Source: Bacteroidales bacterium (GTDB lineage: Bacteria > Bacteroidota > Bacteroidia > Bacteroidales > UBA12077). From it: DNA of 64,000 nt. Positions 1 through 9,314 of this stretch are shown piece after piece. Positions within the stretch are counted from its first letter, which is position 1, and each line of letters opens with the position of its first letter. The notes under the pieces are model-generated. The model searched no databases. It was not told the origin of the DNA and saw only the letters and a list, made by a program, of their open reading frames with translations. The stretch covers positions 104,016-168,015 of the forward strand of contig WTBR01000028.1 in assembly GCA_013138975.1 (NCBI GenBank). Direction: 5' to 3'. The position numbers were made by a program, and so were the translations under genes.

Positions 1-1
1 T

Positions 2-1630
2 TTATCATCACCTTTGCCTTATAATGGAGGTGTAATTGTTTCAGGACGAAGAACTTTCTTAGATTTAATTGCAAATTTGGGTTCAGATTATAATCTTATT
101 CCTTATTCTTTTTATGATTTTTCATCAAAACTGATTTTTGGAAAGGATAAACATTTTATTAGCTTGGGATATTATACATCAAAAGATGTAATGAAAATGG
201 AACAAAACAATGGAGGAAACTTGGACGAGTATAAATTTACTAGTAAATGGGGTACGAATATGGTAAATCTTACAAGTAGGTATATACCTAATAACAGAGT
301 TAATAATGAATTTCAAATATTTTATACAAGTTATAAGTTAAGTTTAAAAGATGAGTATGTTAGTTCAAAATCAAATCTCGACTTTAATTCAGAAATTTCT
401 TCATCTATTTCAACCTTAGGTGCTAGTAATATTTTAAACTTTCAGTTATTCGATAGTATTGATGTTTCGGTTGGTGGAAATTTATTTCGTCATTCATATA
501 AGCCAGCACAGGTAAGTGGTTCTTATGATACTCAATCAATTAGTTTTTCTTATATTCCTTCTAGCGTAGTTTTAGAAACTGGGTTATTTGCTGAACTTAA
601 TATTGAATTACCCTTAAGCATAACTCTTGTACCCGGTTTACGATATGATATTTTCAATTATTCTAATACAACATCTGATTTTCTTCAATGGCGTTTAGCT
701 GCTCAGAAAAAATTATTTAAAAATAATTATTTAAAATTTTCATATACTCAGAATGTTCAAGCATCGCATTATCTTTCAAATACGGGTATTGGTGTGCCAG
801 TAGATGTTTGGCTTCCAGCCTCAGACATATTACCAGAGCAAAAAGCTCAACAAATCACATTAGGAGTTTATTCATCTTTAAAGGATTACACAATTACTTT
901 AGAGTTTTTCTATAAGAAAATGTATAATATTTTATCTTATCTAGATGGTCATAGTTCTATTGACTTTTTGCTTTCCTATTCGGATGCAAGTTTGGTTTGG
1001 GATAAAACATTAACACAAGGAACTGGTAATGCAAAAGGATTAGAATTTTTTATTGAAAAGTCAGCAGGTCGATTTTCCGGATGGTCAAGCTATACTCTTT
1101 CCTGGTCAATCAATCAATTCGATAAATTAAATTATGGAAATGAATTTTGGTCACCCTACGACCGTAGACACGCATTTAATATAGCGGGGGGATACCTTTT
1201 AAATAAAAATTGGAGAATTGGTTTTAATTGGCAATATATGTCAGGTCAACCTGTTACTATGCCATTGAGCTACTACGTTGTAGAAAACGAGAATCTTATA
1301 AATGGAAATAATTATAGAGGGGATCAAACATTAGTTTGGGAATATGGTATCCGAAATAATTTCCGTATGAAATCTACACATCATTTAGACATTAACTTTA
1401 AAAGAAATTTAAATGGGAAAAGGTTTAAAGGCAGCTTAGAAATTGGTTGTTATAATGTTTATAACCGCAAAAATCCATACTACTATTTTGGAAAACTGGA
1501 ATATTCTGATGGCAATATCTATGGAGTGATAAAAGGTGTTTCCCTATTTCCGGCAATTCCTTATTTTAATATAAAATGGTATCCTATGAGTACTTTTGGT
1601 AAAAGAAAGAAGAAGGAGCTAAGTGATTAA
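2..1630 (+). CDS. TonB-dependent receptor, C-terminal part (5' end outside window)
   Basis: This is the C-terminal half or more of an outer-membrane TonB-dependent receptor. The reading frame is already open at base 2, so the true start lies outside the window. It is a paralogue of the complete receptor at 40198-42519: both share an AGRRT/SGRRT-like segment, the VDVWLP/LDVWLP segment, the WSSYTLSWS/WISYTLSKA strand and the SPYDRRH/SSYDRPH motif. Such receptors import siderophores, vitamins or oligosaccharides using TonB energy. The last barrel strand is followed by about 16 mostly charged residues (GKRKKKE), whereas the paralogue ends on its terminal aromatic strand. The substrate cannot be read from the sequence. 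Confidence 0.88.
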   Translation, partial: LSSPLPYNGGVIVSGRRTFLDLIANLGSDYNLIPYSFYDFSSKLIFGKDKHFISLGYYTSKDVMKMEQNNGGNLDEYKFTSKWGTNMVNLTSRYIPNNRVNNEFQIFYTSYKLSLKDEYVSSKSNLDFNSEISSSISTLGASNILNFQLFDSIDVSVGGNLFRHSYKPAQVSGSYDTQSISFSYIPSSVVLETGLFAELNIELPLSITLVPGLRYDIFNYSNTTSDFLQWRLAAQKKLFKNNYLKFSYTQNVQASHYLSNTGIGVPVDVWLPASDILPEQKAQQITLGVYSSLKDYTITLEFFYKKMYNILSYLDGHSSIDFLLSYSDASLVWDKTLTQGTGNAKGLEFFIEKSAGRFSGWSSYTLSWSINQFDKLNYGNEFWSPYDRRHAFNIAGGYLLNKNWRIGFNWQYMSGQPVTMPLSYYVVENENLINGNNYRGDQTLVWEYGIRNNFRMKSTHHLDINFKRNLNGKRFKGSLEIGCYNVYNRKNPYYYFGKLEYSDGNIYGVIKGVSLFPAIPYFNIKWYPMSTFGKRKKKELSD

Positions 1631-2036
1631 TGAAATTAATTAGAGTATTTATAAAAAATAAACAATTATAGAATGTTACTTGACAGAGTTTGATACTGTT
1701 ATTTGACAAATAAAAACCTTTAGTCATTGCATTTGTAAGTATATTCCATTTTTTATAATTTTTACACATAAACCAATTATAAAGGAGCTTATATATCCTA
1801 CCCAATGTTGCCTTACGGCAAGTTCGTAATCCCTTCAAAAATGATAACAATTTTAACACTTTTTAGATAATCAATTACCAAACTGAGAAAATGCTATTTG
1901 CAGCCAGTTTATAATATCAGGTCATAAAGCATATGAGGCTTGGTATTTCGTAAGCTTTTTACTACTTTTAAATTTAATGTACAAAGGCCACTCGAATTAA
2001 AAGGTAAAATGAAAATGTTATTTATCAAGTAATTTC
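1631..2036. other. intergenic region, no gene seen
   Basis: About 400 bases separate the receptor stop from the next promoter. Only short open frames without family resemblance occur, and there is a small TTGCC/GGCAA hairpin near 1808-1821. I see no RNA gene and no convincing terminator. Confidence 0.5.
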
Positions 2037-2044
2037 TATCTTTG
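2037..2044 (+). promoter_or_regulatory. Bacteroidota -7 box (TATCTTTG) of the HEPN-CBS gene
   Basis: TATCTTTG matches the Bacteroidota consensus TAnnTTTG exactly. Transcription would start about 8 bases downstream, so the TTG at 2042 cannot be the start codon. This favours the ATG at 2060. Confidence 0.5.
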
Positions 2045-2059
2045 ATAAAAACTACTTCT

Positions 2060-2484
2060 ATGCCACAAAATGCAGAAAAATTTCTCGATACCTTTAATCA
2101 TATTGAAAAGCATTTAAAGACGATTTATAATAATGGGATTTATTTGCCTTTTCATGATCTAATTCGCAAAGCATCTGATAAGGAAGTTGTAATTAAACGA
2201 TTTCTGAAAGACTTGTATTTTTATTCTGACCTAAGAAATGTTATGGTTCATAATTCAAGGATTAATGGTAAGATTGTGGTTGAACCCTTAAATGAAGTAA
2301 TAGAGAATATAGAAAAAATCTGGACTCAAATTCAACATCCCGAGAAAGTATCAAAATTTAAAAAGAAAGTTTTTTATTGTTTTACCGATGATAAATTATC
2401 GAAGGCACTTGAGTTTATTCATGAAAATAAAATTTCACAAATCCCAATTCTTGAAAAGGGTAAAATAATAAATGTCCTAAACGG
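2060..2484 (+). pseudogene. HEPN-CBS protein, 3' end cut off by the insertion sequence
   Basis: The N-terminal ~95 residues are helical and carry an R-N-V-M-V-H signature (Rx4H), typical of HEPN domains. They are followed by the first part of a CBS domain (ALEFIHENKISQIPIL). The frame then runs into the terminal repeat of the insertion sequence at 2485 and stops at 2515 after foreign residues, so the second half of the CBS domain is missing. HEPN folds are often RNA-binding or RNase modules and CBS domains bind adenosyl ligands; a stress or RNA-related role is inference. The ATG at 2060 is preferred because of the promoter at 2037-2044. Probably non-functional. Confidence 0.65.
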
Positions 2485-4213
2485 CAGTTTGTCTAAAAAC
2501 TGCTTCAGTGTCTAAATTTAAATCAAATTTTAGGCATTTTAAGCTTTTTAAGGCATGTTTAAATATAACTTAAAAATTAAATCATGGATTTTGCAAAATA
2601 TTTTCGTGCACCATATGGGCTTAAAATAAGTGTAAAAAACCAAAAAATAAAAGAAACATTAGAAAGCATACTTTCCAGATACTTTTTCAACTTTTCTAAT
2701 CCTAAAATATTAATGATCCTACGCAGGTTATAAGCTGTAAACATTAATCCGACATCCGACTCGGCTCTTTCCAACCCCTTTTTAGTCATTATGTAACTAA
2801 ATCCCCACTGTCGCTTGATTGTACCGTAAGGATGTTCTACAATTGATTGCCTTTTACGGTAATAATCTTTATTATTTTCTATCCGTTTTTTGTTTATTTC
2901 TATTAACTCTTGGTATTCGCTTCTTTGTATTGCTTTTCCGTATTTGGCTTTGGAACACTCCTGTTTTACAGGACATTTAACACAAGCCTTGGTTACATAT
3001 CGTTTGAAATTGTATGTTTTCGCTTTATGTATTTTGCCTGTTGTATGTAATTTATGGTTTTGAGGGCAGATGTAACAATCTTCCTGTTTGTCATAAGTAA
3101 AGTTTTCTACATTATATTTTGGATTAGGAGCCTGAGATGCAACCATTGGAATAGCAACCATTACTTCTACATCTAGGTCATGTGCTGTTTTGAATTGACT
3201 TCCTGTATGATACCCCTTATCGTACAGTGTTGTAAATAAGTTTGTGCCCAATATACTTTTGGCTCTTCGAAGCATACCTCCCATGGCTTTTGAATCATTG
3301 CAATTTGTTACTTTGTAATCAATGGGTATATTATGTTTTGAATCTACTGTACTCTGTGCATTATAAGCTACTTCGGTAATATTATTGCGTACAATCATTT
3401 GCCGACTCTCAGGGTCACTTGTTGAAACCTGTTCCTGACCTGTCTCTTGAATTTGTTGCTCTATAGCTTTATAATGAGCCTTGCGCTCTTCTTGTTTTTG
3501 TATTTCCAGTTTGACTTGCTCTTTTTGTTCATTATCTCCATCATTCTTGGAAAGTTCCTCATGATATGATTCCAGCTTATTCTCAATATATTCCAGATGT
3601 CGATTTATTTTCTTTTGGTTATAGTTATTCTTCTTGCTATTTTGAGCCCTAAATTTGGTACTATCTCCTGCAAGCAATTTACCTCCTATAAGATCAAAAT
3701 TCTTAGCCAACTCTACGGTAGCTCTAAAAACCTTCTTAATGCCTTTTTTATTATCTCTTCGAAAGTTGGATATAGTGTTATGATCGGGTTGTCGCTGCTC
3801 TAATAACCACATCACCTCTATATTACGCTTACTCTCTTTTTCCAGATTTCTTGACGAACGAACTCGATTTAAATAACCATAAATAAATAGCTTTAACAAC
3901 ACTTCAGGGTGATATCCTGGGCGACCATTCTCACCAAAATCTACTTTAAATCCATAATCATCTAATGGCAAACTATTTACAAACAGATCTATCAAGCGTA
4001 CTTCATTATCATGTTCTATTGATTGGTCAAGAGATACCGGAAACAGGTTGATTTGTAATCTGTCTGTTCCTACGATATATTTCATGATCTTATCTTATTG
4101 GTTATCACAAGATAATGAGAAATAAGAATTTTGTCAAATTTATAATAGCCTAATTTACTGAATGTTAATAAAATTCACAGTATTGTTAATAAAGAAGGTT
4201 TTTAGACAGTCTG
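2485..4213 (-). mobile_element. IS1182-type insertion sequence with terminal inverted repeats and 4-bp target duplication
   Basis: The element is bounded by imperfect terminal inverted repeats: CAGTTTGTCTAAAAAC at the left end and, on the complementary strand, CAGACTGTCTAAAAAC at the right end (2 mismatches in 16). The tetranucleotide ACGG lies directly outside both ends (2481-2484 and 4214-4217), consistent with a target site duplication. The element is about 1.73 kb and carries a single transposase gene on the minus strand. Confidence 0.85.
2577..4085 (-). CDS. IS1182 family transposase (DDE)
   Basis: The 502-residue protein has the N-terminal DUF772-type domain (GRPGYHPEVLLKLFIYGYL) and a DDE core: first Asp in LLAGDSTKFRAQNS, second in LYDKGYH, Glu in SIVEHPYGTIKRQWG. 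A coiled insert rich in K, E and Q lies between the first two catalytic residues. This arrangement is characteristic of the IS1182 family. The frame is intact, so the element may still be mobile. The C-terminus extends past the catalytic domain with a hydrophobic stretch (FIFWFFTLIL), possibly read-through into end sequence. It is the only gene of the element. Confidence 0.92.
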   Translation of the reverse strand: MKYIVGTDRLQINLFPVSLDQSIEHDNEVRLIDLFVNSLPLDDYGFKVDFGENGRPGYHPEVLLKLFIYGYLNRVRSSRNLEKESKRNIEVMWLLEQRQPDHNTISNFRRDNKKGIKKVFRATVELAKNFDLIGGKLLAGDSTKFRAQNSKKNNYNQKKINRHLEYIENKLESYHEELSKNDGDNEQKEQVKLEIQKQEERKAHYKAIEQQIQETGQEQVSTSDPESRQMIVRNNITEVAYNAQSTVDSKHNIPIDYKVTNCNDSKAMGGMLRRAKSILGTNLFTTLYDKGYHTGSQFKTAHDLDVEVMVAIPMVASQAPNPKYNVENFTYDKQEDCYICPQNHKLHTTGKIHKAKTYNFKRYVTKACVKCPVKQECSKAKYGKAIQRSEYQELIEINKKRIENNKDYYRKRQSIVEHPYGTIKRQWGFSYIMTKKGLERAESDVGLMFTAYNLRRIINILGLEKLKKYLESMLSNVSFIFWFFTLILSPYGARKYFAKSMI

Positions 4214-4654
4214 ACGGCTAATGCAACTCTTGCTTATGATATTGAGGGTGAGTACAAATGTAATGAGGGCTTATATTATCGGATAGGTGTTTTATTATTC
4301 GAAGCAGAGATGTGGTTTGACACATATCAAATTGAGAAAATTAACAAGAATACTTATAAAATGATTGGTTTTTGTAAATGGATAGATAATGTATTATATT
4401 TTCAAATAGATGAATCTGGAAATATTTCTTATCCTGTTCAGTGGGATGGTTTAGATCAAATATTAAATTATTCACCTATATTTACTTGTGCATCAAATCC
4501 AACTGACATGTCTAATGTTGAATGTGGCAATTCGAACTTTGTTGCTTTTGATGAAAATTACGGTAAGCTTTTACTAACAATGACCATTGGATATTATAGC
4601 ATTTTCGATTCGGAGCCACGTGAATTTTATCAGATACTTGAAAAAATAAATTAA
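4214..4654 (+). pseudogene. 3' fragment of an unrecognised gene, 5' end lost at the insertion sequence
   Basis: The open frame is continuous from the ACGG duplicate (reading T-A-N-A-T-L-A-Y) to the stop at 4654. The first in-frame ATG at 4310 is probably internal. The predicted chain has few charges, alternating hydrophobics and two cysteines, like a small secreted or lipid-anchored beta-rich protein, but I do not recognise the family. It is in a different frame from the HEPN-CBS fragment on the other side of the element, so the two are not halves of one gene. A strong terminator follows. Confidence 0.5.
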
Positions 4655-4666
4655 TCACAAATATCT

Positions 4667-4701
4667 AAATCCCGGCAGTTTGCCGGGATTTGTTGTTTTT
4701 T
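4667..4701 (+). terminator. Rho-independent terminator
   Basis: A perfect 11-bp stem (AAATCCCGGCA / TGCCGGGATTT) with a 3-base loop is followed by a T-rich tract. It closes the plus-strand transcription unit ending at 4654 and faces murI. Confidence 0.85.
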
Positions 4702-4753
4702 AATTTACCTTTTCAAATTAAAATTATTTAATTGATTATAATATCAATTAATA

Positions 4754-5545
4754 TTACACTTGTTCAACCCTATAATTTTTGTTTGTAATTTTTCTTAGTA
4801 TATTTTCAAGAATAGTAAATTCCCCTGAAGAATAAAAATTATAAAATGGTTCAATTTTCTGCAAATTTAATAAATCAAATTGTCCTAACACTCTCTTTGT
4901 CTGTTTAACAATTGCAAGCGTAGGATCAATTATCTTAACATTTATTGGTAATACTTTTTCTAACACCCCTATTAAAAAAGGATAATGTGTACATCCTAAT
5001 ACTAAATGGTCAATATTTTTATCTATTAATGGGTTTATCAAAGTTCTAAGGTAGCTTTCTGTCGATGGCGCATTTACCATCCCCTTTTCTACAATATCAA
5101 CTAGCTTATCGCCAACCTTAATATTTAGAACAACATCCTTTGCGTATTTCCTGCTAGTTTCAGTATATAATTTTCCGTTAAATGTTCCCTCAGTTGCGAG
5201 CACAGCAATGCTTTTGGTTTTAGAATTTTGAGCTGCTGGTTTAACCGCAGGCTCCATCCCAATAAATGGTATATCATATTTAGATCTAAGAAAATCAATT
5301 GCTGCAGCAGTAGCTGTATTACATGCAACAATGATTGCTTTACATTCTTTCGAAATTAAAAAATCAACTACTTTAGTAACTAGATTTATAATTGTTTCTT
5401 TATCCTTAGGACCATATGGACAGTTAGCACTATCTGCATAATAAATCACCGATTCATTGGGTAAAGATTTAACTAATTCTTTCCATACAGTTAAACCTCC
5501 AACACCAGAATCAAATATACCAATTGGTTGATTATTCCTTATCAT
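4754..5545 (-). CDS. murI: glutamate racemase
   Basis: MurI converts L-glutamate to D-glutamate for peptidoglycan stem peptides, without a cofactor, in the cytosol. The 263 residues start with the family motif GIFDSGVGGLTV. They contain the two catalytic cysteine motifs: VACNTATA (about residue 75) and LGCTHYPFL (about 185). The length is normal. It is the last gene of the minus-strand envelope block, but a hairpin with a T-tract lies between it and the upstream Skp gene. It may therefore receive only read-through or have its own promoter. Confidence 0.96.
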   Translation of the reverse strand: MIRNNQPIGIFDSGVGGLTVWKELVKSLPNESVIYYADSANCPYGPKDKETIINLVTKVVDFLISKECKAIIVACNTATAAAIDFLRSKYDIPFIGMEPAVKPAAQNSKTKSIAVLATEGTFNGKLYTETSRKYAKDVVLNIKVGDKLVDIVEKGMVNAPSTESYLRTLINPLIDKNIDHLVLGCTHYPFLIGVLEKVLPINVKIIDPTLAIVKQTKRVLGQFDLLNLQKIEPFYNFYSSGEFTILENILRKITNKNYRVEQV

Positions 5546-5548
5546 AAT

Positions 5549-5582
5549 AAAAAAAGACCATCTTTAAAGCTTAAAGATGGTC
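5549..5582 (-). terminator. Rho-independent terminator between skp and murI
   Basis: A 12-bp perfect stem (GACCATCTTTAA / TTAAAGATGGTC) with a 3-base loop is followed on the minus strand by a run of T (A-run at 5549-5555 on plus). It ends only a few bases before the murI start codon, so it probably limits expression of murI from the envelope operon. Confidence 0.8.
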
Positions 5583-5604
5583 AAAAATATTTAATATTAT
5601 TGTT

Positions 5605-6123
5605 TTATTCAATACCTAATTCTGCCTTTACTAATGGAAGAAGATCTATACTTTGTGCAGAGAAGTATAAAAGACCACCAGCACCAAGATCAAATACATA
5701 AGTAAATCCATTTGCCTTAGCTACTTTTTCTATAGCTGCTTGTGCCTTTTCCATTATTGGTTGAAATAATTCAGATTCTTTTTGTTGATAATCTTGCTGT
5801 GCGGTTTGTTGAAACTCTTGAACTCTACGTTGCATTTCTTGAAGTTCACTTTCTTTGGATTGTTTAACAAGATCCGAATATGCATCTTGTTTTTCAAGAT
5901 ATGCATTTACCTTACTTTGGTACTCTACTTGCATTGCTTCCATTTCTTGCTGTAACATTTGACTATAAGCTTGCAAAGCTACTCCTGCACTATCTCTTTC
6001 AGGCATTACTGCAAGTAATTCATTCGAATTAATATGACCAAATTTATAATCCGTTTTTTGTGCAAAAGCACTTGATCCTGAAATTAAAACAGCAATCAAT
6101 AAAATTTTAAATATTTTCTTCAT
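5605..6123 (-). CDS. OmpH/Skp family periplasmic chaperone (second copy)
   Basis: Skp-like chaperones hold unfolded outer-membrane proteins in the periplasm and deliver them to BamA. The 172-residue protein has a signal peptide ending near SSAFAQ, then FGHINSNELLAVMPERD, then a long Gln/Glu-rich coiled coil (about residues 55-125) forming the tentacles, and a short C-terminal beta segment. It lies downstream of a paralogue and of bamA on the minus strand. This matches the PG0191-PG0193 order known in Porphyromonas. Its own -7 box lies at 6148-6155 and a terminator follows. Confidence 0.9.
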   Translation of the reverse strand: MKKIFKILLIAVLISGSSAFAQKTDYKFGHINSNELLAVMPERDSAGVALQAYSQMLQQEMEAMQVEYQSKVNAYLEKQDAYSDLVKQSKESELQEMQRRVQEFQQTAQQDYQQKESELFQPIMEKAQAAIEKVAKANGFTYVFDLGAGGLLYFSAQSIDLLPLVKAELGIE

Positions 6124-6147
6124 CTGTTACTTTTTTTTATTTATATA

Positions 6148-6155
6148 CAAATTTA
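6148..6155 (-). promoter_or_regulatory. possible internal promoter (-7 box TAAATTTG)
   Basis: On the minus strand TAAATTTG fits TAnnTTTG, about 25 bases before the start of the second Skp gene. It could give extra expression of this chaperone independent of bamA. Confidence 0.35.
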
Positions 6156-6160
6156 TAAAA

Positions 6161-6673
6161 TTAATTTTTATAGCCTAATTTTTCTAATACTTCGTCACTC
6201 TTGTCATACTTTGGATCAGTAAACAGAATAGTTGTTCCTGACGCAGTATCAAATATAATTGAATATTTACCTGATTCTGCAATATCTTTTATTACATCAT
6301 AAACTTCATCCTGAATAGGCTTAATAAGCTCCAAACGCTTCTTAAACAACTCGCCATTAGGCCCAAAGAATAATTTTTGTAAATTTTTAACAGCCCTATC
6401 TTTACTTGCAATTTCTGCTTCACGTTGCTTCATCATCTCTTTTGTTAGCAAAATCTTTTCAGCTTGATAATCTTGGTGCATTTTTTCGAGAATTAGGTGC
6501 TCTGCTTCAATTTCTTTTTGCCAATCAGTAGATAATTTATTCAATTTATCTTGTGCTGCTTTATATGCAGGAATATTATTTAATATATATTCTGTATCAA
6601 CAAATGCATATTTTTGTGCACAGATTACCGTTGTAGCAAATACAAGAATTAAACCAAAAAATATTCTCTTCAT
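6161..6673 (-). CDS. OmpH/Skp family periplasmic chaperone (first copy)
   Basis: This is a second Skp-like chaperone, directly behind bamA. It has a signal peptide (IFFGLILVFATTVICAQ), the YAFVDTEYILNNIPAY motif at the head of the family fold, and a coiled-coil stretch at about residues 45-105 rich in K, E and Q. I chose the ATG at 6673 because it gives a standard signal peptide; an in-frame ATG three codons upstream (6682) is also possible. It sits 12 bases after the bamA stop, so it is co-transcribed and probably translationally coupled. Tandem Skp copies after BamA are usual in this phylum. Confidence 0.9.
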   Translation of the reverse strand: MKRIFFGLILVFATTVICAQKYAFVDTEYILNNIPAYKAAQDKLNKLSTDWQKEIEAEHLILEKMHQDYQAEKILLTKEMMKQREAEIASKDRAVKNLQKLFFGPNGELFKKRLELIKPIQDEVYDVIKDIAESGKYSIIFDTASGTTILFTDPKYDKSDEVLEKLGYKN

Positions 6674-6685
6674 AGTAACCATTTT

Positions 6686-9289
6686 TTAAAACTGCTGACC
6701 TATCACAAAATGAAATTGACTTCCACCAGCGCCCGGTGCATTTGGAATTTCATCAAATCCATAACCCCAATCAATTCCTAACAAACCAAACATAGGTAAA
6801 AATGCTCTTAAACCAACGCCAGCAGATCTTCGAATATTAAACGGATTAAAGTTATCCATATCAGACCATGCATTACCTGCCTCAACAAATCCTAATACAT
6901 AAATTGTTGCTTGTGGTTTTAAGGAAACAGGATAACGTAACTCAAAATTAATTTTTTCATAAACATTACCTAATTTCATGCCATTTGCATTCCTTGGAGT
7001 CAAGGAGCTATTCTCATATCCTCTTAGTGAGATATTATCAACACCATATAAACTATAACCAGACATACCATCACCTCCTAGTTCAAATTTACCAAAAGGA
7101 GAATATCCAACATCCTCATTATAATAACCTAAATACCCAAATTCGGTATTTGTTGCTAGAACTAAATCTTTCCAAATTTTTAGATACCATGCCCCTTTAT
7201 ATTTCCATTTATGATATTCTATCCATTTGTACTTTTCAGCATTCTCAACATCTAATATAGTTGTTTTTGTTCTTGCATCGGCAATAGTTCCTGACGGTAA
7301 ACCAGCATTATTATCATCTATTTCCTGATTTCTGGCATCAAGTGCTATAATTTCATCTCCAGACATTTTCCAAAAATCATCTCCCTTAAATAAAGAATAT
7401 GGTGGAGTCAATTGTAAAGTTAATGAAAATGAAGATCCCATTCTCGGGTAAATTACCTGGTCAGTAGAATTTCGTGATAAAGTAGTAGTTAGACTAATAT
7501 TATTTGATGTCCCATTCTGGAATATAAAGTAATCCCATTCATTCATATCATATCTTTGATAACCCAGTGAGTTAGAGAGAGTAAAATAATCATCGGGTTT
7601 CTTTAATCTTTTACCAATCCCCACAGAAGCACCAAAAATTTTCATGTACTCACTTCCGGCCTCAAATAAATAGTTTGTTTTTTTCTGGATAGTATAATAC
7701 GCTGATACTGATAGCGATACTGGCTTTTTACCACCTAACCAAGGTTCTACAAAACTAGCGCTATAAGCAGAATAATATTGACCATTTGTTTGAGCTCTTA
7801 AACTTAATGTTTGTCCATCACCTGAAGGAACCGGTCGCCATGCTCCCTTTTTAAACACACTTCTAGCAGAAAAATTACTAAATCTTAATCCAAGTGTACC
7901 TACAAACATATTGTTTCCCCAACCTCCAGATACTTCAAGTTGATCTGTCGATTTTTCCACTAAGCTATACTCTAAATCAACTAAACCTTCGGCCTGATTT
8001 ATATTAATTGGATCAATGCCAAATTGTTCCGGATCGAAATACCCTAGCTGAGAAAGATCTCTCTGAGATCGTATTATTTCAGATTTACTAAATAATTTTC
8101 CGGGTTTTGTCCTTAATTCTCTTCTTACAATATGCTCATTCGTTTTTGTATTTCCTCTAATTATAACTTTATTTAAGCTAAATCTTTCACCTTCCGTAAT
8201 TCGCATTTGAATATCAACTGAATCAGTTTCAACTTTCATAATAATAGGAGTAGCATTAAAAAACAGAAAACCTTCGTCAAGATACAAACCACTTACAGCA
8301 TCTTCATCAATATTTAATCTTGCATAAAGCAATTCTGTATCATACGGATCTCCTTTTTTTACTTTAAGCACTCTACCAAGTCCGGCTGAGGTATATTTAG
8401 TATTTCCAACCCAATCAATATTTCTAAAAAAGTATTGATTCCCTTCACTTATATGCAAATCAATTGCAATTCTTTTAGGACTTACTTCATAAACAGAATC
8501 AATTATAATTTCGGCATCTCTATACCCTTCTGAATTATATTTACTTATAATTAGTTTTTTATCATTCTCATACTCCTCATCAACATATTTTGAGCCCTTA
8601 AAAAAGTTTATATCCACTTGTTTTGTTTCCTTCATCGCTCTTTTAATTTTTGAATCTGCAAAAACGGTGTTCCCGTGAACGTTAATCTCTTTAATTTTTA
8701 CTTTTTCACCCTTCTCAATATGAATTTTAAGCTTAACATTATTTAAGCCTGCAACTGTATCATCTGATTGTACAATATCAATTACAGAATTTAAATATTT
8801 TTTGTCATATAAATATTTTTTTATTATTCGCTCAGATTTATTAATTAGATTCTCTGTAACTTGCATTCCTCGTTTTAACTCAAGTTTTTCTCTAATATCA
8901 CTTTCTTTAGCTTTTTTTAATCCAATAATTTCTAACTCAGATAATCTATGTCGCTCTTGAAGAAAAAATTCTAAACTAACACTATCTTTATCAATTTTGG
9001 ATACGTAAATTTTTGCATCTGAAAACAATCCTTGATCCCAAAGTTTTTGAATTGCTTTAGTTATATCATCTCCAGGAATTACAATTTCTTTCCCGATAAC
9101 TAAACCTGATAAATTAACTAATATATTTTCGTCAAGGTATTTAATACCAATTACATTAACTTCTTTTAAAATGTATTCCTGAGGCTTTTTATAATCAGAA
9201 ACAGGCATTTCCCCGTAATTGATTTCCTGAGCAGAAATAGATGTAACCATTAAAGCTAAAATTATACCGTATAAGAATTTGCTTATCAT
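6686..9289 (-). CDS. bamA: BamA, outer membrane protein assembly factor
   Basis: BamA inserts beta-barrel proteins into the outer membrane. The 867 residues comprise a signal peptide (to about residue 20), five POTRA repeats (about 40-430; visible repeats such as VNVIGIKYL, LEIIGLKKA, INVHGNTVF and VIIRGNTKT) and a C-terminal 16-stranded barrel. The barrel ends in HFVIGQQF, with the terminal phenylalanine needed for self-recognition. The barrel includes an acidic loop insert around residues 640-690. It is encoded between uppS and two Skp chaperones, the conserved Bacteroidota order. Essential. Confidence 0.96.
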   Translation of the reverse strand: MISKFLYGIILALMVTSISAQEINYGEMPVSDYKKPQEYILKEVNVIGIKYLDENILVNLSGLVIGKEIVIPGDDITKAIQKLWDQGLFSDAKIYVSKIDKDSVSLEFFLQERHRLSELEIIGLKKAKESDIREKLELKRGMQVTENLINKSERIIKKYLYDKKYLNSVIDIVQSDDTVAGLNNVKLKIHIEKGEKVKIKEINVHGNTVFADSKIKRAMKETKQVDINFFKGSKYVDEEYENDKKLIISKYNSEGYRDAEIIIDSVYEVSPKRIAIDLHISEGNQYFFRNIDWVGNTKYTSAGLGRVLKVKKGDPYDTELLYARLNIDEDAVSGLYLDEGFLFFNATPIIMKVETDSVDIQMRITEGERFSLNKVIIRGNTKTNEHIVRRELRTKPGKLFSKSEIIRSQRDLSQLGYFDPEQFGIDPININQAEGLVDLEYSLVEKSTDQLEVSGGWGNNMFVGTLGLRFSNFSARSVFKKGAWRPVPSGDGQTLSLRAQTNGQYYSAYSASFVEPWLGGKKPVSLSVSAYYTIQKKTNYLFEAGSEYMKIFGASVGIGKRLKKPDDYFTLSNSLGYQRYDMNEWDYFIFQNGTSNNISLTTTLSRNSTDQVIYPRMGSSFSLTLQLTPPYSLFKGDDFWKMSGDEIIALDARNQEIDDNNAGLPSGTIADARTKTTILDVENAEKYKWIEYHKWKYKGAWYLKIWKDLVLATNTEFGYLGYYNEDVGYSPFGKFELGGDGMSGYSLYGVDNISLRGYENSSLTPRNANGMKLGNVYEKINFELRYPVSLKPQATIYVLGFVEAGNAWSDMDNFNPFNIRRSAGVGLRAFLPMFGLLGIDWGYGFDEIPNAPGAGGSQFHFVIGQQF

Positions 9290-9314
9290 TCTTTTAAATT
9301 CAATTTTATTATTA

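Noticed and set aside
1584..1859. Minus-strand open frame after the TonB receptor
   Set aside because: No motif, overlaps the receptor 3' end and has an unlikely composition.
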